Assembly: GCA_000421085.1 (NCBI GenBank)
Contig: ATWE01000010.1
Location: 124,001 to 188,000, forward strand
Source of the DNA: Ensifer sp. USDA 6670
GTDB taxonomy: Bacteria; Pseudomonadota; Alphaproteobacteria; Rhizobiales; Rhizobiaceae
Direction: 5' to 3'
DNA length: 64,000 nt
Shown here: one piece after another, positions 30,658-39,245 of the stretch
How positions within the stretch are numbered: position 1 is the stretch's first letter
Layout: each line of letters starts with the position of its first letter
Notes under the pieces: generated by a model
What the model saw: only the letters and a program-made list of their open reading frames with translations
Told to the model about the DNA's origin: nothing
Database searches by the model: none
Position numbers and translations under genes: made by a program

Positions 30658-33643
30658 GGAGGCGACCTCCTTCCTTGTCAAAGAACACCATGTCGCTCAC
30701 CTCGACGGCGATCGTCCGATCGGCCATCGGCACGTAGAGCGTCTGACCGAGGCGCGCGCGGCCGCCGGCGACGACCGCGAGCGCGATCGAGCGGCCGCAG
30801 TTCGGCGACCAGTAGGACGAGGTCACATGACCGAGCATGGTCATCGGCTTCGGTTCGTTGGGATCGGCAACGATCTGCGCCCCTTCCTCCAGCACAACCT
30901 GGGGGTCCTTCGTGAGGAGGCCGACGAGCTGCTTGCGGCCTTCCTTGACGAGGTCGGGCCGCTTCATGCCGCGAATGCCGACAAAGTCCTGCTTCTTCTT
31001 CGATACCGCCCAGGAGAGGCCGGCATCGTCCGGGGTGAGGGTTCCGTCCGTGTCCTGGCCAACGATGATGTAGCCCTTTTCGGCGCGCAGCACATGCATG
31101 GTCTCGGTGCCGTAGGCGCAGGCGCCCATCGGCTCGGCCCGTGCCCAGATCGCCTCCCAAACGGCTTGGCCGTAGTCGGCCGGCACATTGACCTCGAAGC
31201 CGAGTTCGCCGGTAAACGACATGCGGAAGAGCCTGGTCGGCACACCGCATATGCGGCCTTCGGCAACGCTCATATGGGGGAAGGCTTCGTTCGAGAGATC
31301 GATGCCCTCGACGAGCGGCGCGATGATCTCGCGCGCCTTCGGACCCTGCACCGCGATGACCGCCCATTGCTCGGTCGTCGAGGTCAGCCACACCTTCAGA
31401 TGCGGGAACTCCGTCTGCAGATAATCCTCCATGTGATGGAGGACGCGCGGCGCGCCGCCGGTCGTCGTCGTCACATGGAAGCGATCTTCCGCAAGCCGGC
31501 CGACGACGCCGTCGTCATAGACGAAGCCGTCGTCGCGCAGCATGATGCCGTAGCGGCAGCGGCCGGGCTTCAGGTTGTCCCAGGCATTGGTGTACATGAG
31601 GTTCAGGAACTTGGCGGCATCCGGGCCGACCACCTCGATCTTGCCGAGGGTCGATGCGTCGAAGACGCCGGCCGCTTCACGAACTGTCTTGCACTCGCGC
31701 GCGACCGCCTCATGCATGTTCTCGCCCGCCTTCGGATAGAACCATGCGCGCTTCCAGTTGCCGACATCCTCGAACTCGGCGCCATGCGCCTCCTCCCAGG
31801 CATGGATGGGCGTCTTGCGGGCCGGATCGAAGAGACTCCCGCGCGAGTGGCTGACGATCGCCCCGAAGGTCACCGGCGTATAGGGCTGGCGGAAGGTCGT
31901 CAGCCCCACCTGGGGGATTTCCTTGCCGAGCGCTTCCGCCGCGATCGCGAGACCGTGCATGTTGGAAAGCTTGCCCTGGTCGGAAGCCATGCCGTTGGTG
32001 GTGAAGCGCTTGATGTGCTCGATCGAATGCATCCCTTCGCGCACCGCGAGACGGATGTCCTTGGCGCAGACGTCGTGCTGGAAGTCGATGAAGGCCTTGA
32101 CCGTCTTATCCGCACCCGCGCCTTCCGCCGCGCCTATCATGCCGCCCGTCCATTCGAAGGCGTTGCGGCCGGAGAGCGCGACCTGCGCACCGCCTTCCGC
32201 ACCCGCGGCACGGGCCGCCAGTTCACCGGCGGCAAGCGCCTCGTCGATCGTCGCCTGCAGGTCGTCCGTGCCGTTGCAGGCGCCGACGGACAGGCATTCC
32301 TGCGCATAAGTCCCCGGCAGGAACCGCTCCGTCGCCGCGTCGAATGTCACCTTGCCCCGCGACTGGGAGAAGAGATGCACCGAGGGGGTCCAACCGGCCG
32401 AGACGAGCAGTGCGTCGACCGCGATCTTGCGGGATGCTCCGCCGCCGTTGCGAGCGACACTCATGGATGCGATCCTCAGCTTGCCGGCGGTATTGACGAC
32501 CGAGTGGCCGCTCAGCACCTCTATGCCGAGGCTGCGGGCTTCCGCGAGCACCATATCGCCGGGCTTGTCGCGGCAGTCGACGATCACGGGTACGTCAACG
32601 CCGGCCTTCCTCAGGTCGAAGGCCGCCTCATAGGCGGAATCATGGGCCGTATAGATGCCCACCTTCTTGCCGACTGCGACGCCGAAATGGTTGAGATAGG
32701 TGCGGCCGGCCGAGGCCAGCATGATTCCAGGACGGTCGTTGTTGGCGAAGACCATGTGGCGCTCGATCGCGCCATTGGCGAGAATGACCTTCTTCGCGCG
32801 CACCTGCCACAGACGCTCGCGCGGAAGCCCCTTATCGGGGGCCGGGAGGTGGTCGGTCACTCGCTCGACGAGGCCGACGAAATTGTGGTTGTAGTAACCG
32901 AAGGCCGTCGTGCGGGTCAGCAGCGTGACATTGTCCATCGCCGCAAGCGCCCTGCCCGTCGCCAGCGCCCAGTCATAGCCGGGCTTGCCGTCGATCATGG
33001 TGCCGCTGTCGTAATGCAGGGCGCCGCCGACAGCCGGCTGTTCGTCGCACAGGATCACCTTCGCGCCGGCATTCGCGGCCGCGAGTGCGGCCGCAAGTCC
33101 GGCAGCGCCGGCGCCGACCACCAGCACGTCGCAATGGACGTAGCGGCTTGAATAATGGTCCGGATCGGGCTCCGGGGGCGCGACGCCGAGACCGGCGGCG
33201 CGGCGGATGAAGGGCTCGTAGAGCTTGTGCCAGGCGGCCTTCGGCCACATGAAGGTCTTGTAGTAGAAGCCCGCTGCGAAGAAGGGCGACAGGAGATCGT
33301 TGAAGCCGCCGACGTCGAAGGCGAGCGACGGCCACCGGTTCTGCGACAGTACCTTCATGCCGTCGAAGACTTCCTGCACGGTGGCGCGGACGTTCGGCTG
33401 CCGGCGCGCGGCGTCGCGCGAAACGTCGAGCAGCGCATTCGGCTCTTCGGCGCCTGCCGAAAGGATGCCGCGCGGGCGGTGATATTTGAACGAGCGGCCG
33501 ACGAGATGGATGTCGTTGGCGATGAGCGCCGAGGCGATCGTATCGCCCTCGAGCGCCGTCAGCGTCCGGCCGTCGAAGGTGAAGCGGGCGGTGCGCGCCG
33601 GCGTCAGGCGCCCGGCGCCCGAAATTCGGTTTACCCCGGTCAT
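30650..33643 (-). CDS. soxA: Sarcosine oxidase alpha subunit
   Basis: A 997-residue large subunit. Sarcosine oxidase converts sarcosine to glycine, with formation of 5,10-methylene-tetrahydrofolate when folate is present. The N-terminal segment (RFTFDGRTLTALEGDTIASALIAN, GRSFKYHRPRGILSAGAEEPN) is a ferredoxin-like domain without the cysteine cluster. The dinucleotide site GAGAAG is at 177-182. The C-terminal half from about 610 is a GcvT-like folate domain (EWEEAHGAEFEDVGNWKRAWFYPKAGE). Length is normal. ATGA overlap with soxD and 8-bp overlap with soxG. Confidence 0.95.
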   Translation of the reverse strand: MTGVNRISGAGRLTPARTARFTFDGRTLTALEGDTIASALIANDIHLVGRSFKYHRPRGILSAGAEEPNALLDVSRDAARRQPNVRATVQEVFDGMKVLSQNRWPSLAFDVGGFNDLLSPFFAAGFYYKTFMWPKAAWHKLYEPFIRRAAGLGVAPPEPDPDHYSSRYVHCDVLVVGAGAAGLAAALAAANAGAKVILCDEQPAVGGALHYDSGTMIDGKPGYDWALATGRALAAMDNVTLLTRTTAFGYYNHNFVGLVERVTDHLPAPDKGLPRERLWQVRAKKVILANGAIERHMVFANNDRPGIMLASAGRTYLNHFGVAVGKKVGIYTAHDSAYEAAFDLRKAGVDVPVIVDCRDKPGDMVLAEARSLGIEVLSGHSVVNTAGKLRIASMSVARNGGGASRKIAVDALLVSAGWTPSVHLFSQSRGKVTFDAATERFLPGTYAQECLSVGACNGTDDLQATIDEALAAGELAARAAGAEGGAQVALSGRNAFEWTGGMIGAAEGAGADKTVKAFIDFQHDVCAKDIRLAVREGMHSIEHIKRFTTNGMASDQGKLSNMHGLAIAAEALGKEIPQVGLTTFRQPYTPVTFGAIVSHSRGSLFDPARKTPIHAWEEAHGAEFEDVGNWKRAWFYPKAGENMHEAVARECKTVREAAGVFDASTLGKIEVVGPDAAKFLNLMYTNAWDNLKPGRCRYGIMLRDDGFVYDDGVVGRLAEDRFHVTTTTGGAPRVLHHMEDYLQTEFPHLKVWLTSTTEQWAVIAVQGPKAREIIAPLVEGIDLSNEAFPHMSVAEGRICGVPTRLFRMSFTGELGFEVNVPADYGQAVWEAIWARAEPMGACAYGTETMHVLRAEKGYIIVGQDTDGTLTPDDAGLSWAVSKKKQDFVGIRGMKRPDLVKEGRKQLVGLLTKDPQVVLEEGAQIVADPNEPKPMTMLGHVTSSYWSPNCGRSIALAVVAGGRARLGQTLYVPMADRTIAVEVSDMVFFDKEGGRLHG

Positions 33644-33981
33644 TCTGCCACTCCTTCCAGCGCCTCGTAGGTCTCGACCGTTTCGCTCGTCTTCGGCTCG
33701 GCGTTAAGATCGGGCTTCGGCTCACCGGCCTTGTAGGTCACGTGGAAGCGGTCGCTCACGGTATCGCGAGCCGCATTGAAGAAGCGGCCGCAGCCGTGGA
33801 TATGCCGCCACCTCTCATAGATCAGCCCCTTCGGATTCTGACGGAGGAAGAAGTATTCCTCGAATTGCTCGTCGCTGATCTCGGCGATGTTGGCCGGTCT
33901 GACGATGTGGGCATCGCCGGCATTGCGGAATTCGAGCTCCGAGCGCTCTTCCTCGCAATAGGGGCAGTAAATCAGAAGCAT
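33640..33981 (-). CDS. soxD: Sarcosine oxidase delta subunit
   Basis: A 113-residue zinc-binding small subunit. Ligands are C6 and C9 (CPYC), H60 and C64 (RHIHGCGRFFN), as in characterised heterotetrameric sarcosine oxidases. It sits between soxB and soxA; its stop overlaps the soxA start by 4 bases. A 116-bp gap separates it from soxB. The C-terminal 30 residues are acidic and variable, which is usual in this family. Confidence 0.93.
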   Translation of the reverse strand: MLLIYCPYCEEERSELEFRNAGDAHIVRPANIAEISDEQFEEYFFLRQNPKGLIYERWRHIHGCGRFFNAARDTVSDRFHVTYKAGEPKPDLNAEPKTSETVETYEALEGVAE

Positions 33982-34097
33982 CTGGAATGTCCTCGATCAG
34001 AGCGCCGCACCTTTCCTGGAAGGCGCAAGGCCGCTCTACGTTCTTTTCTCTGAAGCGTAATCCTGTCGATCTTCGCTTCGCTCCGTCGGATCATGCT

Positions 34098-35351
34098 TTA
34101 GTGCGCAACGGCGGCCGCGGCCGCCTCGTCGATGAGCCGCCCGGTGCGGAAGCGTTCGAGCGTGAGCCCCGCGGCAAGCCGGTGCGGCTCGCCGCGCGCG
34201 ATCAGATGGGCAAAGAGATTGGCCGAACCCGGCGTCGCTTTGAAGCCGCCCGTTCCCCAGCCGGCATTGAGATAGAGCCCGGGCACCGGCGTCACGCCCT
34301 GGATCGGCGAACGATCCTGGGTGACGTCGACGATGCCGCCCCATTGCCGCATCATCTTGACGCGGCGGAACATCGGGAAAAGTTCGCAGATGGCATCCAG
34401 CGTATGCGTGATGATCTGCAGGCCGCCGGTCTGCGAGTAGGAATTGTACTGGTCGGTGCCTGCGCCGATGACGAACTCGCCCTTGTCCGACTGCGAGATA
34501 TAGGCATGCACGGAATTCGACATGACAACGCAGGGAAAGATCGGCTTCAAGGGCTCGGAGACGAGCGCCTGCAGCGGCTGGCTCTGCAGCGGCACCCGCA
34601 CATCCGCCATCTGCATCAGGACCGACGAGTGGCCCGCAGCAGAGATGCCGACCTTCTTCGCGCCGATGAAGCCGCGATTGGTATCGACGCCGGTCACGCG
34701 GCCGGTTTCGTCGCGGCGGATGCCGGTCACTTCACAATTCTGGATGATATGGACGCCGCGATCCGAAGCCGCGCGCGCATAGCCCCAGGCGACCGCATCG
34801 TGGCGCGCAGTGCCGCCGCGGCGCTGCAGCGCCGCGCCGTTGATCGGGTAGCGGGCAGTCTTCGATATGTCGAGCGGCGGGCAGTAGGCCTTGGCCTGTT
34901 CCGGCGTCAGCCATTCATTGTCGATGCCGTAGAGCCGGTTGGCATTGATGTGGCGCTTGAAGGACTGCTGGTCATGGATGTTGTGCGACAGCATCATCAC
35001 GCCGCGCGGCGAATACATGACGTTGTAGTTCAGGTCCTGCGACAGGTTTTCCCACAGCTTCAGCGAATGCTCGTAGATGTCCATGCTCTCTTCATAGAGA
35101 TAGTTGGACCGGATGATCGTCGTGTTGCGGCCGGTGTTGCCGCCGCCGATCCAGCCCTTCTCGAGCACCGCGACGTTGGTGATGCCGTGCTCTTTGGCGA
35201 GATAATAGGCGGCGCCGAGGCCGTGGCCGCCGCCGCCGATGATGATTGCGTCATATTGTTTGCGCGGCTCCGGCGAGGCCCAGTGCGGGCCCCACCCCTT
35301 GTGGCCGCGCAGCGCCTCGCGCGCCACGGCAAAAACAGAATATTTGCGCAT
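34098..35351 (-). CDS. soxB: Sarcosine oxidase beta subunit
   Basis: A 417-residue flavoprotein subunit of the DAO family containing the sarcosine-oxidising site. [24 protein letters not shown] (about 34-57) is the FAD dinucleotide fold, followed by [36 protein letters not shown] is conserved in the heterotetrameric enzymes. [20 protein letters not shown] is the C-terminal flavin contact. It heads the soxBDAG operon and faces rpsU across a 305-bp intergenic region holding both promoters. Confidence 0.95.
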   Translation of the reverse strand: MRKYSVFAVAREALRGHKGWGPHWASPEPRKQYDAIIIGGGGHGLGAAYYLAKEHGITNVAVLEKGWIGGGNTGRNTTIIRSNYLYEESMDIYEHSLKLWENLSQDLNYNVMYSPRGVMMLSHNIHDQQSFKRHINANRLYGIDNEWLTPEQAKAYCPPLDISKTARYPINGAALQRRGGTARHDAVAWGYARAASDRGVHIIQNCEVTGIRRDETGRVTGVDTNRGFIGAKKVGISAAGHSSVLMQMADVRVPLQSQPLQALVSEPLKPIFPCVVMSNSVHAYISQSDKGEFVIGAGTDQYNSYSQTGGLQIITHTLDAICELFPMFRRVKMMRQWGGIVDVTQDRSPIQGVTPVPGLYLNAGWGTGGFKATPGSANLFAHLIARGEPHRLAAGLTLERFRTGRLIDEAAAAAVAH

Positions 35352-35656
35352 CCGCCTGCTACTCCATGAACCCGGTAACGTTCGTTGGCGTTAGAAATCG
35401 CAAATCCGAGGACCACGCAACGTTTCTTTTGCGACGCGATCAGGCGGACTTGCGCGGTCTTGCGACATCGACGGCCGCCGCCGCAGAGGCATTGGCGCTT
35501 TTTCCCCACGCTCATTCTCTCGCCGCTGGACTTTCGGCACGCGATCTGTTATCCGCTCTTCTAATCGTAGGGTTCTCGCCCGGCGAACGCAAATTTATTG
35601 CCTCTCCAAACCTGATGGTGAGGCTTACCAACTCGAAGCAAAGGAACGGGATTCAC
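35352..35656. other. 305-bp intergenic region between soxB and rpsU
   Basis: Divergent control region. An open frame runs through it in phase with rpsU, but its composition and lack of homology show it is not coding. I see no clean promoter boxes, operators or RNA motif that I can support. Confidence 0.5.
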
Positions 35657-35869
35657 GTGCAGGTACTTGTCCGCGATAACAATGTCGATCAGGCGCTCCG
35701 CGCTCTTAAGAAAAAGATGCAGCGCGAAGGCATTTTCCGCGAAATGAAGATGCGTGACTTCTATGAAAAGCCGTCCCAGAAGCGTGCGCGCGAAAAGGCA
35801 GAAGCCGTCCGCCGCGTTCGCAAGCTGGCCCGCAAGCGGGCACAGCGCGAAGGCCTCGTGGCCCGCTGA
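35657..35869 (+). CDS. rpsU: 30S ribosomal protein S21
   Basis: A 70-residue basic protein: [66 protein letters not shown] is S21 throughout. A GTG start at 35657 is chosen because the protein then has the standard S21 N-terminus, and AAGGAACGG lies about 9 bases upstream. The open frame continues upstream without another plausible start, so automatic callers may extend it wrongly. S21 acts at the mRNA entry region of the small subunit during initiation. A hairpin follows at 35902-35927. Confidence 0.95.
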   Translation: MQVLVRDNNVDQALRALKKKMQREGIFREMKMRDFYEKPSQKRAREKAEAVRRVRKLARKRAQREGLVAR

Positions 35870-35901
35870 TCGTCTTTTTTTCGACGCTTTCCAATGCAAG
35901 T

Positions 35902-35927
35902 GGCGGAGGCGAGGGATCGCCGCCGCC
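35902..35927 (+). terminator. Probable terminator of rpsU
   Basis: GGCGGAGGCGA and TCGCCGCCGCC form a GC-rich stem with a small loop and one mismatch, followed by ATTTTGG. It starts 32 bases after the rpsU stop. Confidence 0.6.
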
Positions 35928-36056
35928 ATTTTGGTATGGACACCCAGTCCGTCGACAGTCTAGCGTGACAGCTGGCGACGGTCAGCCGCCGCACTCGCGT
36001 GCTCAGTAAACGGAAAGCCGATGGCTTTCGGGCCTTGTCGCATTGAGGGATCGACT

Positions 36057-36944
36057 TTGACACTTGCTGCCATGCCTGCGGACGTCTCCGGCCTCATCAC
36101 CGAGGAGGCGAACCGCCGCCACAAGCGCAAGCCGAAGCTTGCCGCCTTTCTCGTGCTCGGCTCGGCCCTGCTCATCGCAGGATGCCAGACCGACAAGCCG
36201 GAATCGATGTTCCGCGTCGAACGGGCACAGGGCTCGGAAGAAAACATCGCCTCGCTCTCGAGCGTCATTGCCTCCAATCCGAGCGATCCCGAGGGCTACA
36301 ACGTGCGCGGTTCGGCCTACGGGCGCGCCGGCGAATTCCGCCGGGCGGTCGCAGATTTCGACCAGGCGATCCAGCTCAACCCGCGCTTCTATCAGGCCTA
36401 TGCCAACCGGGCGCTGGTTCAGCGCAACCTGGGCAACCAGCAGGCCGCCCTCGCGGACTACAACGCGGCACTGCAGATCGATCCGAATTACGATGTCGCC
36501 TATATCGGCCGAGGCAATCTCTACCGTCAGGCGAACCAGCTCGACGCCGCTTTCAACGACTTCAACAAGGCGATCGAACTCGATACGGCAGACCCTCGCG
36601 CCTACCACAATCGCGGTCTGATCTATCAGGCGCGCAATCAGCACGCGCAAGCTATCGAAGATTTCTCCAAGGCAATCTCGCTCTCGCCGACCTCACCCGA
36701 ACCCTATAACGGCCGCGGCATCTCCTATGTGGCGCAGGGCGACGACGACAACGCCTTCTCCGACTTCAACACGGCCATCAACCTGAATGGCAAGCTGGCC
36801 GAGTCCTGGGCGAACCAGGCGCTGATCTACGAGCGCCGCGGCGACAAGGCCAAGGCAGCGAAGTCCTATTCGCATGCCTTGTCGCTCGATCCCAAATACG
36901 AGCCGGCGCGTGCCGGCCTTGCCCGCGCCAAGGCAATGTCCTGA
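36057..36944 (+). CDS. TPR-repeat lipoprotein
   Basis: About 295 residues. A basic stretch (RRHKRKPK) precedes a hydrophobic segment ending in the lipobox LIAGC, so it is probably a lipoprotein. The rest consists of six or so tetratricopeptide repeats (for example SDPEGYNVRGSAYGRAGEFRRAVADFDQAIQLNP, then NYDVAYIGRGNLYRQANQLDAAFNDFNKAIELD). A TTG start at 36057 follows GAGG at good spacing; an ATG at 36021 is the alternative. It resembles NlpI-like scaffolds that organise envelope hydrolases, but that role is inference. Confidence 0.8.
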   Translation: MTLAAMPADVSGLITEEANRRHKRKPKLAAFLVLGSALLIAGCQTDKPESMFRVERAQGSEENIASLSSVIASNPSDPEGYNVRGSAYGRAGEFRRAVADFDQAIQLNPRFYQAYANRALVQRNLGNQQAALADYNAALQIDPNYDVAYIGRGNLYRQANQLDAAFNDFNKAIELDTADPRAYHNRGLIYQARNQHAQAIEDFSKAISLSPTSPEPYNGRGISYVAQGDDDNAFSDFNTAINLNGKLAESWANQALIYERRGDKAKAAKSYSHALSLDPKYEPARAGLARAKAMS

Positions 36945-36968
36945 CGTCGCATCCTCCGTTAGACATCA

Positions 36969-36995
36969 GACGCCCGCGGCCTTGTCGCGGGCGTC
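36969..36995 (+). terminator. Terminator of the TPR lipoprotein gene
   Basis: Perfect arms GACGCCCGCG and CGCGGGCGTC with a 7-base loop, followed by GTCGTTTC, 24 bases after the stop. Confidence 0.75.
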
Positions 36996-37060
36996 GTCGT
37001 TTCATCTGGGCCGATCAGGTTGCGGAACCATCCGGAGTTCAATCCGTTTGACCATGGTCT

Positions 37061-37163
37061 AGAGCACTTCCAGGGAAAGTGTGCAGCGGTTTTCCGTTCG
37101 GAAGCGCGCAGTTTCAAAGGGCTTAGAGTATTTTCACTGTTTCAATGAAACAGCGAAATGCTC
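37061..37163. repeat. Family A intergenic palindromic element
   Basis: Starts AGAGCACTTCCAGGGAAAGT, continues with a CAGCGGTTTTCCGTTCGGAAG part, and ends in a hairpin with CTGTTTC/GAAACAG arms. Related pieces lie at 27193-27275, 42925-42974 and 51382-51402. It directly precedes the DUF992 gene. Confidence 0.7.
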
Positions 37164-37182
37164 CAGCACGGAGATCCGAGCC

Positions 37183-37656
37183 ATGATTCGACAGACCCTC
37201 ATTACGGCAATCGCCTTTGCGGCGCTCTCCGGACCTGCCGCCGCCCAGAATTACGTCACGCTCGGGCGTCTCACATGCGGCTCGGAAGGCGGCACCGGAC
37301 TTATCGTCACCTCGACCAAGAACCTGATGTGCACCTTCTCGCCGGCGGATGGCTCGCCTGGAGGGGTCTATGCGGGCAAGATCACCAAGATCGGCCTGGA
37401 CATCGGCTCCACCGGCAAAACCGTGATGATCTGGGACGTGCTGGCGAAAACCGGCACTCCGCTGAACGAATATGCGCTGGCTGGCGAATATGTCGGTGTC
37501 GGCGCCGATGCGAGCTTCGCAGTCGGTGGCGGAGCGAAGGTCATTGCCGGCGGCACGAACAAGGCCTTCATGCTGCAACCGGTCAATGTCCAGGTGCAAG
37601 AGGGCCTGAACGTCGCCCTCGGCGTGGATCACCTGGTCCTGGCGCCGGCCGGCTGA
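37183..37656 (+). CDS. DUF992 family periplasmic protein
   Basis: A 157-residue precursor with a signal peptide (MIRQTLITAIAFAALSGPAAAQ). The mature part has GRLTCGSEGGTGLIVTSTKNLMCTFSPAD with two cysteines that probably pair, as in DUF992, an alphaproteobacterial family without known function. The remainder is glycine-rich beta structure (YVGVGADASFAVGGGAKVIAGG). Start at 37183 after GGAGATCCGAGCC. The family A repeat sits just upstream, so its promoter may lie within or before that repeat. Confidence 0.83.
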   Translation: MIRQTLITAIAFAALSGPAAAQNYVTLGRLTCGSEGGTGLIVTSTKNLMCTFSPADGSPGGVYAGKITKIGLDIGSTGKTVMIWDVLAKTGTPLNEYALAGEYVGVGADASFAVGGGAKVIAGGTNKAFMLQPVNVQVQEGLNVALGVDHLVLAPAG

Positions 37657-37813
37657 TCGCGTCGCGAGCGACGAGGCCGGTTCCTCCCCTGCTCCCGTCC
37701 GCGGCACATTGCGTGATCCGGTGCCGCCCACCTTGCGCGCCGCCTCAAGGCGCGTCACTGTGATGGTAATGATCGTTGCCGGACGCGGTAACGCCGGCAC
37801 GACGGGATGCAGG

Positions 37814-39034
37814 ATGAAGGAACAGCTGATCCGCGACATCGTTCTGTGGATGTCGGAAGAGGGAATTCGAGGCCTGAAGGAGCAGGATCTTCTTGCCGGC
37901 TTCTGTGAACGGTGTCATGCCGCCGGCCTGCCAATAGATCGCGCGCTCGGCATCATCGACACGTTGCACCCGGAGTTCGAAGGCCGCGCCTTCCAGTGGA
38001 ATAGCGAAAGCGACGAGGTTCCCGAGGTCGTGCAATACGGCTCGACCAGCGGCGGCGAGGCCCAGGCCAACTGGCAGCGCTCCGTCTTCTTCCACATGCT
38101 CAAGGACAATGAAACCGAACGCCGCACCCGTCTTGCCGTGGAGAAGCATATTCCCTTCACCGTGCTCGACACGCTGAAGGCAGAGGGCCACACCGACTGC
38201 GTCAGCATGATTCATCACTTCACCGACCGCGGCCGTATAGGGCAGATGGACTGCCTGTACTCCTATTGGACCACGAAAAATCAAGCCGGCTTCCGTGAGG
38301 AGGACATCGGGGCACTCAGAGTGTTGTTGCCCACCCTCGCGCTCGCCGTGAAGACAGCCTCGTGCATGCGCATCATCGGGACGCTTGCGGATGTCTATCT
38401 CGGCCGCGATGCCGGCCGCCGCGTCGTCGAGGGCAGCATCGAAAGGGGTTCGGCCGAGCGTATCGAAGCGGTCATGTGGTTCTCCGATCTGCGCAACTAC
38501 ACGCGCATAGCCGACAGCGTCGCGCCGGAGGATGTCATCCCCTTTCTGAACGACTATTCCGGCATGGTGATCACCGCCGTCCACGATCATGGCGGCAGCG
38601 TATTGAAGCTTATCGGCGACGGAGTGCTCGCCATCTTCAACGGTCGTAAACCGGCCGAGGCCTGCGGCGCCGCCATCGCGGCCGAGCGTCAACTGCGGGT
38701 CATGCTTTCGGAGCTGAACGCGCGGCGGCTCGATGAGGGAAAGCCGACCACCGACGTCTATCTCGGGCTGCACATCGGCGAGGTCTTCTATGGCAATATC
38801 GGCAGCCAGGACCGGCTGGATTTCACCGTCGTCGGACCAGCGGTCAACGAGGTGAGCCGCATCTCCGCCATGTGCCGCTCAGTCGAGCGGCATGTGATCA
38901 TGTCCTCGGAATTCATCGCGGCCTGCCCGGTCGAGCATCGCGCAAATGCCGTTTCGCTTGGCCGGTTCGCGCTCCGCGGCATTGCCAAAGCGAAGGAACT
39001 CTTCACCTGGGATCCGGAGATCGCGGGCGGTTGA
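37814..39034 (+). CDS. Class III adenylate/guanylate cyclase
   Basis: A 406-residue soluble protein. The N-terminal ~200 residues (LLAGFCERCHAAGLPIDRALGIIDTLHPEFEGRAFQW) form a region shared with many rhizobial cyclases, function unknown. The class III catalytic domain (about 215-385) has the metal aspartates D225 (WFSDLRNYT) and D269 (LKLIGDGVLAIF), and LDFTVVGPAVNEVSRI. Start at 37814 is chosen for the conserved N-terminus, though the ribosome binding site is poor; earlier in-frame starts exist. Rhizobia carry many such cyclases, most likely making cAMP. Confidence 0.85.
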   Translation: MKEQLIRDIVLWMSEEGIRGLKEQDLLAGFCERCHAAGLPIDRALGIIDTLHPEFEGRAFQWNSESDEVPEVVQYGSTSGGEAQANWQRSVFFHMLKDNETERRTRLAVEKHIPFTVLDTLKAEGHTDCVSMIHHFTDRGRIGQMDCLYSYWTTKNQAGFREEDIGALRVLLPTLALAVKTASCMRIIGTLADVYLGRDAGRRVVEGSIERGSAERIEAVMWFSDLRNYTRIADSVAPEDVIPFLNDYSGMVITAVHDHGGSVLKLIGDGVLAIFNGRKPAEACGAAIAAERQLRVMLSELNARRLDEGKPTTDVYLGLHIGEVFYGNIGSQDRLDFTVVGPAVNEVSRISAMCRSVERHVIMSSEFIAACPVEHRANAVSLGRFALRGIAKAKELFTWDPEIAGG

Positions 39035-39078
39035 ACGGAGCCGAGATCGGTGACGATAGCCGGTTCAGAGCACAAAAG

Positions 39079-39240
39079 CCCCTCACCCTAACCCTCTCCC
39101 CGCAGGCGGGGAGAGGGTACGCCATTGGGCGTTTCGGTTTCCATCCGAGACGAGAATGCCCAGCGGGCGCGGCATATACCTTCTCCCCGCCTGCTGGGAG
39201 AAGGTGGCGGCAGCCGGATGAGGGACCGGGCCTCGAATCT
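39079..39240. repeat. Family C inverted repeat with CTCTCCCCGC hairpins
   Basis: Left arm with CCCTCTCCCCGCAGGCGGGG, right arm with CTTCTCCCCGCCTGCTGGGA and an ending GCAGCCGGATGAGGG. It fills the gap between the convergent cyclase and pntB genes and may terminate both. Confidence 0.75.
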
Positions 39241-39245
39241 CCCCC

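Noticed and set aside
30482-33151. 889-codon open frame antisense to soxA
   Set aside because: Same cause; soxA is full length with all family motifs, and the antisense frame also runs across the soxA/soxG junction.
35246-35656. Extension of rpsU to a ~207-residue protein
   Set aside because: S21 has about 70 residues and the family begins at GTG 35657; the upstream part overlaps soxB and lacks homology.
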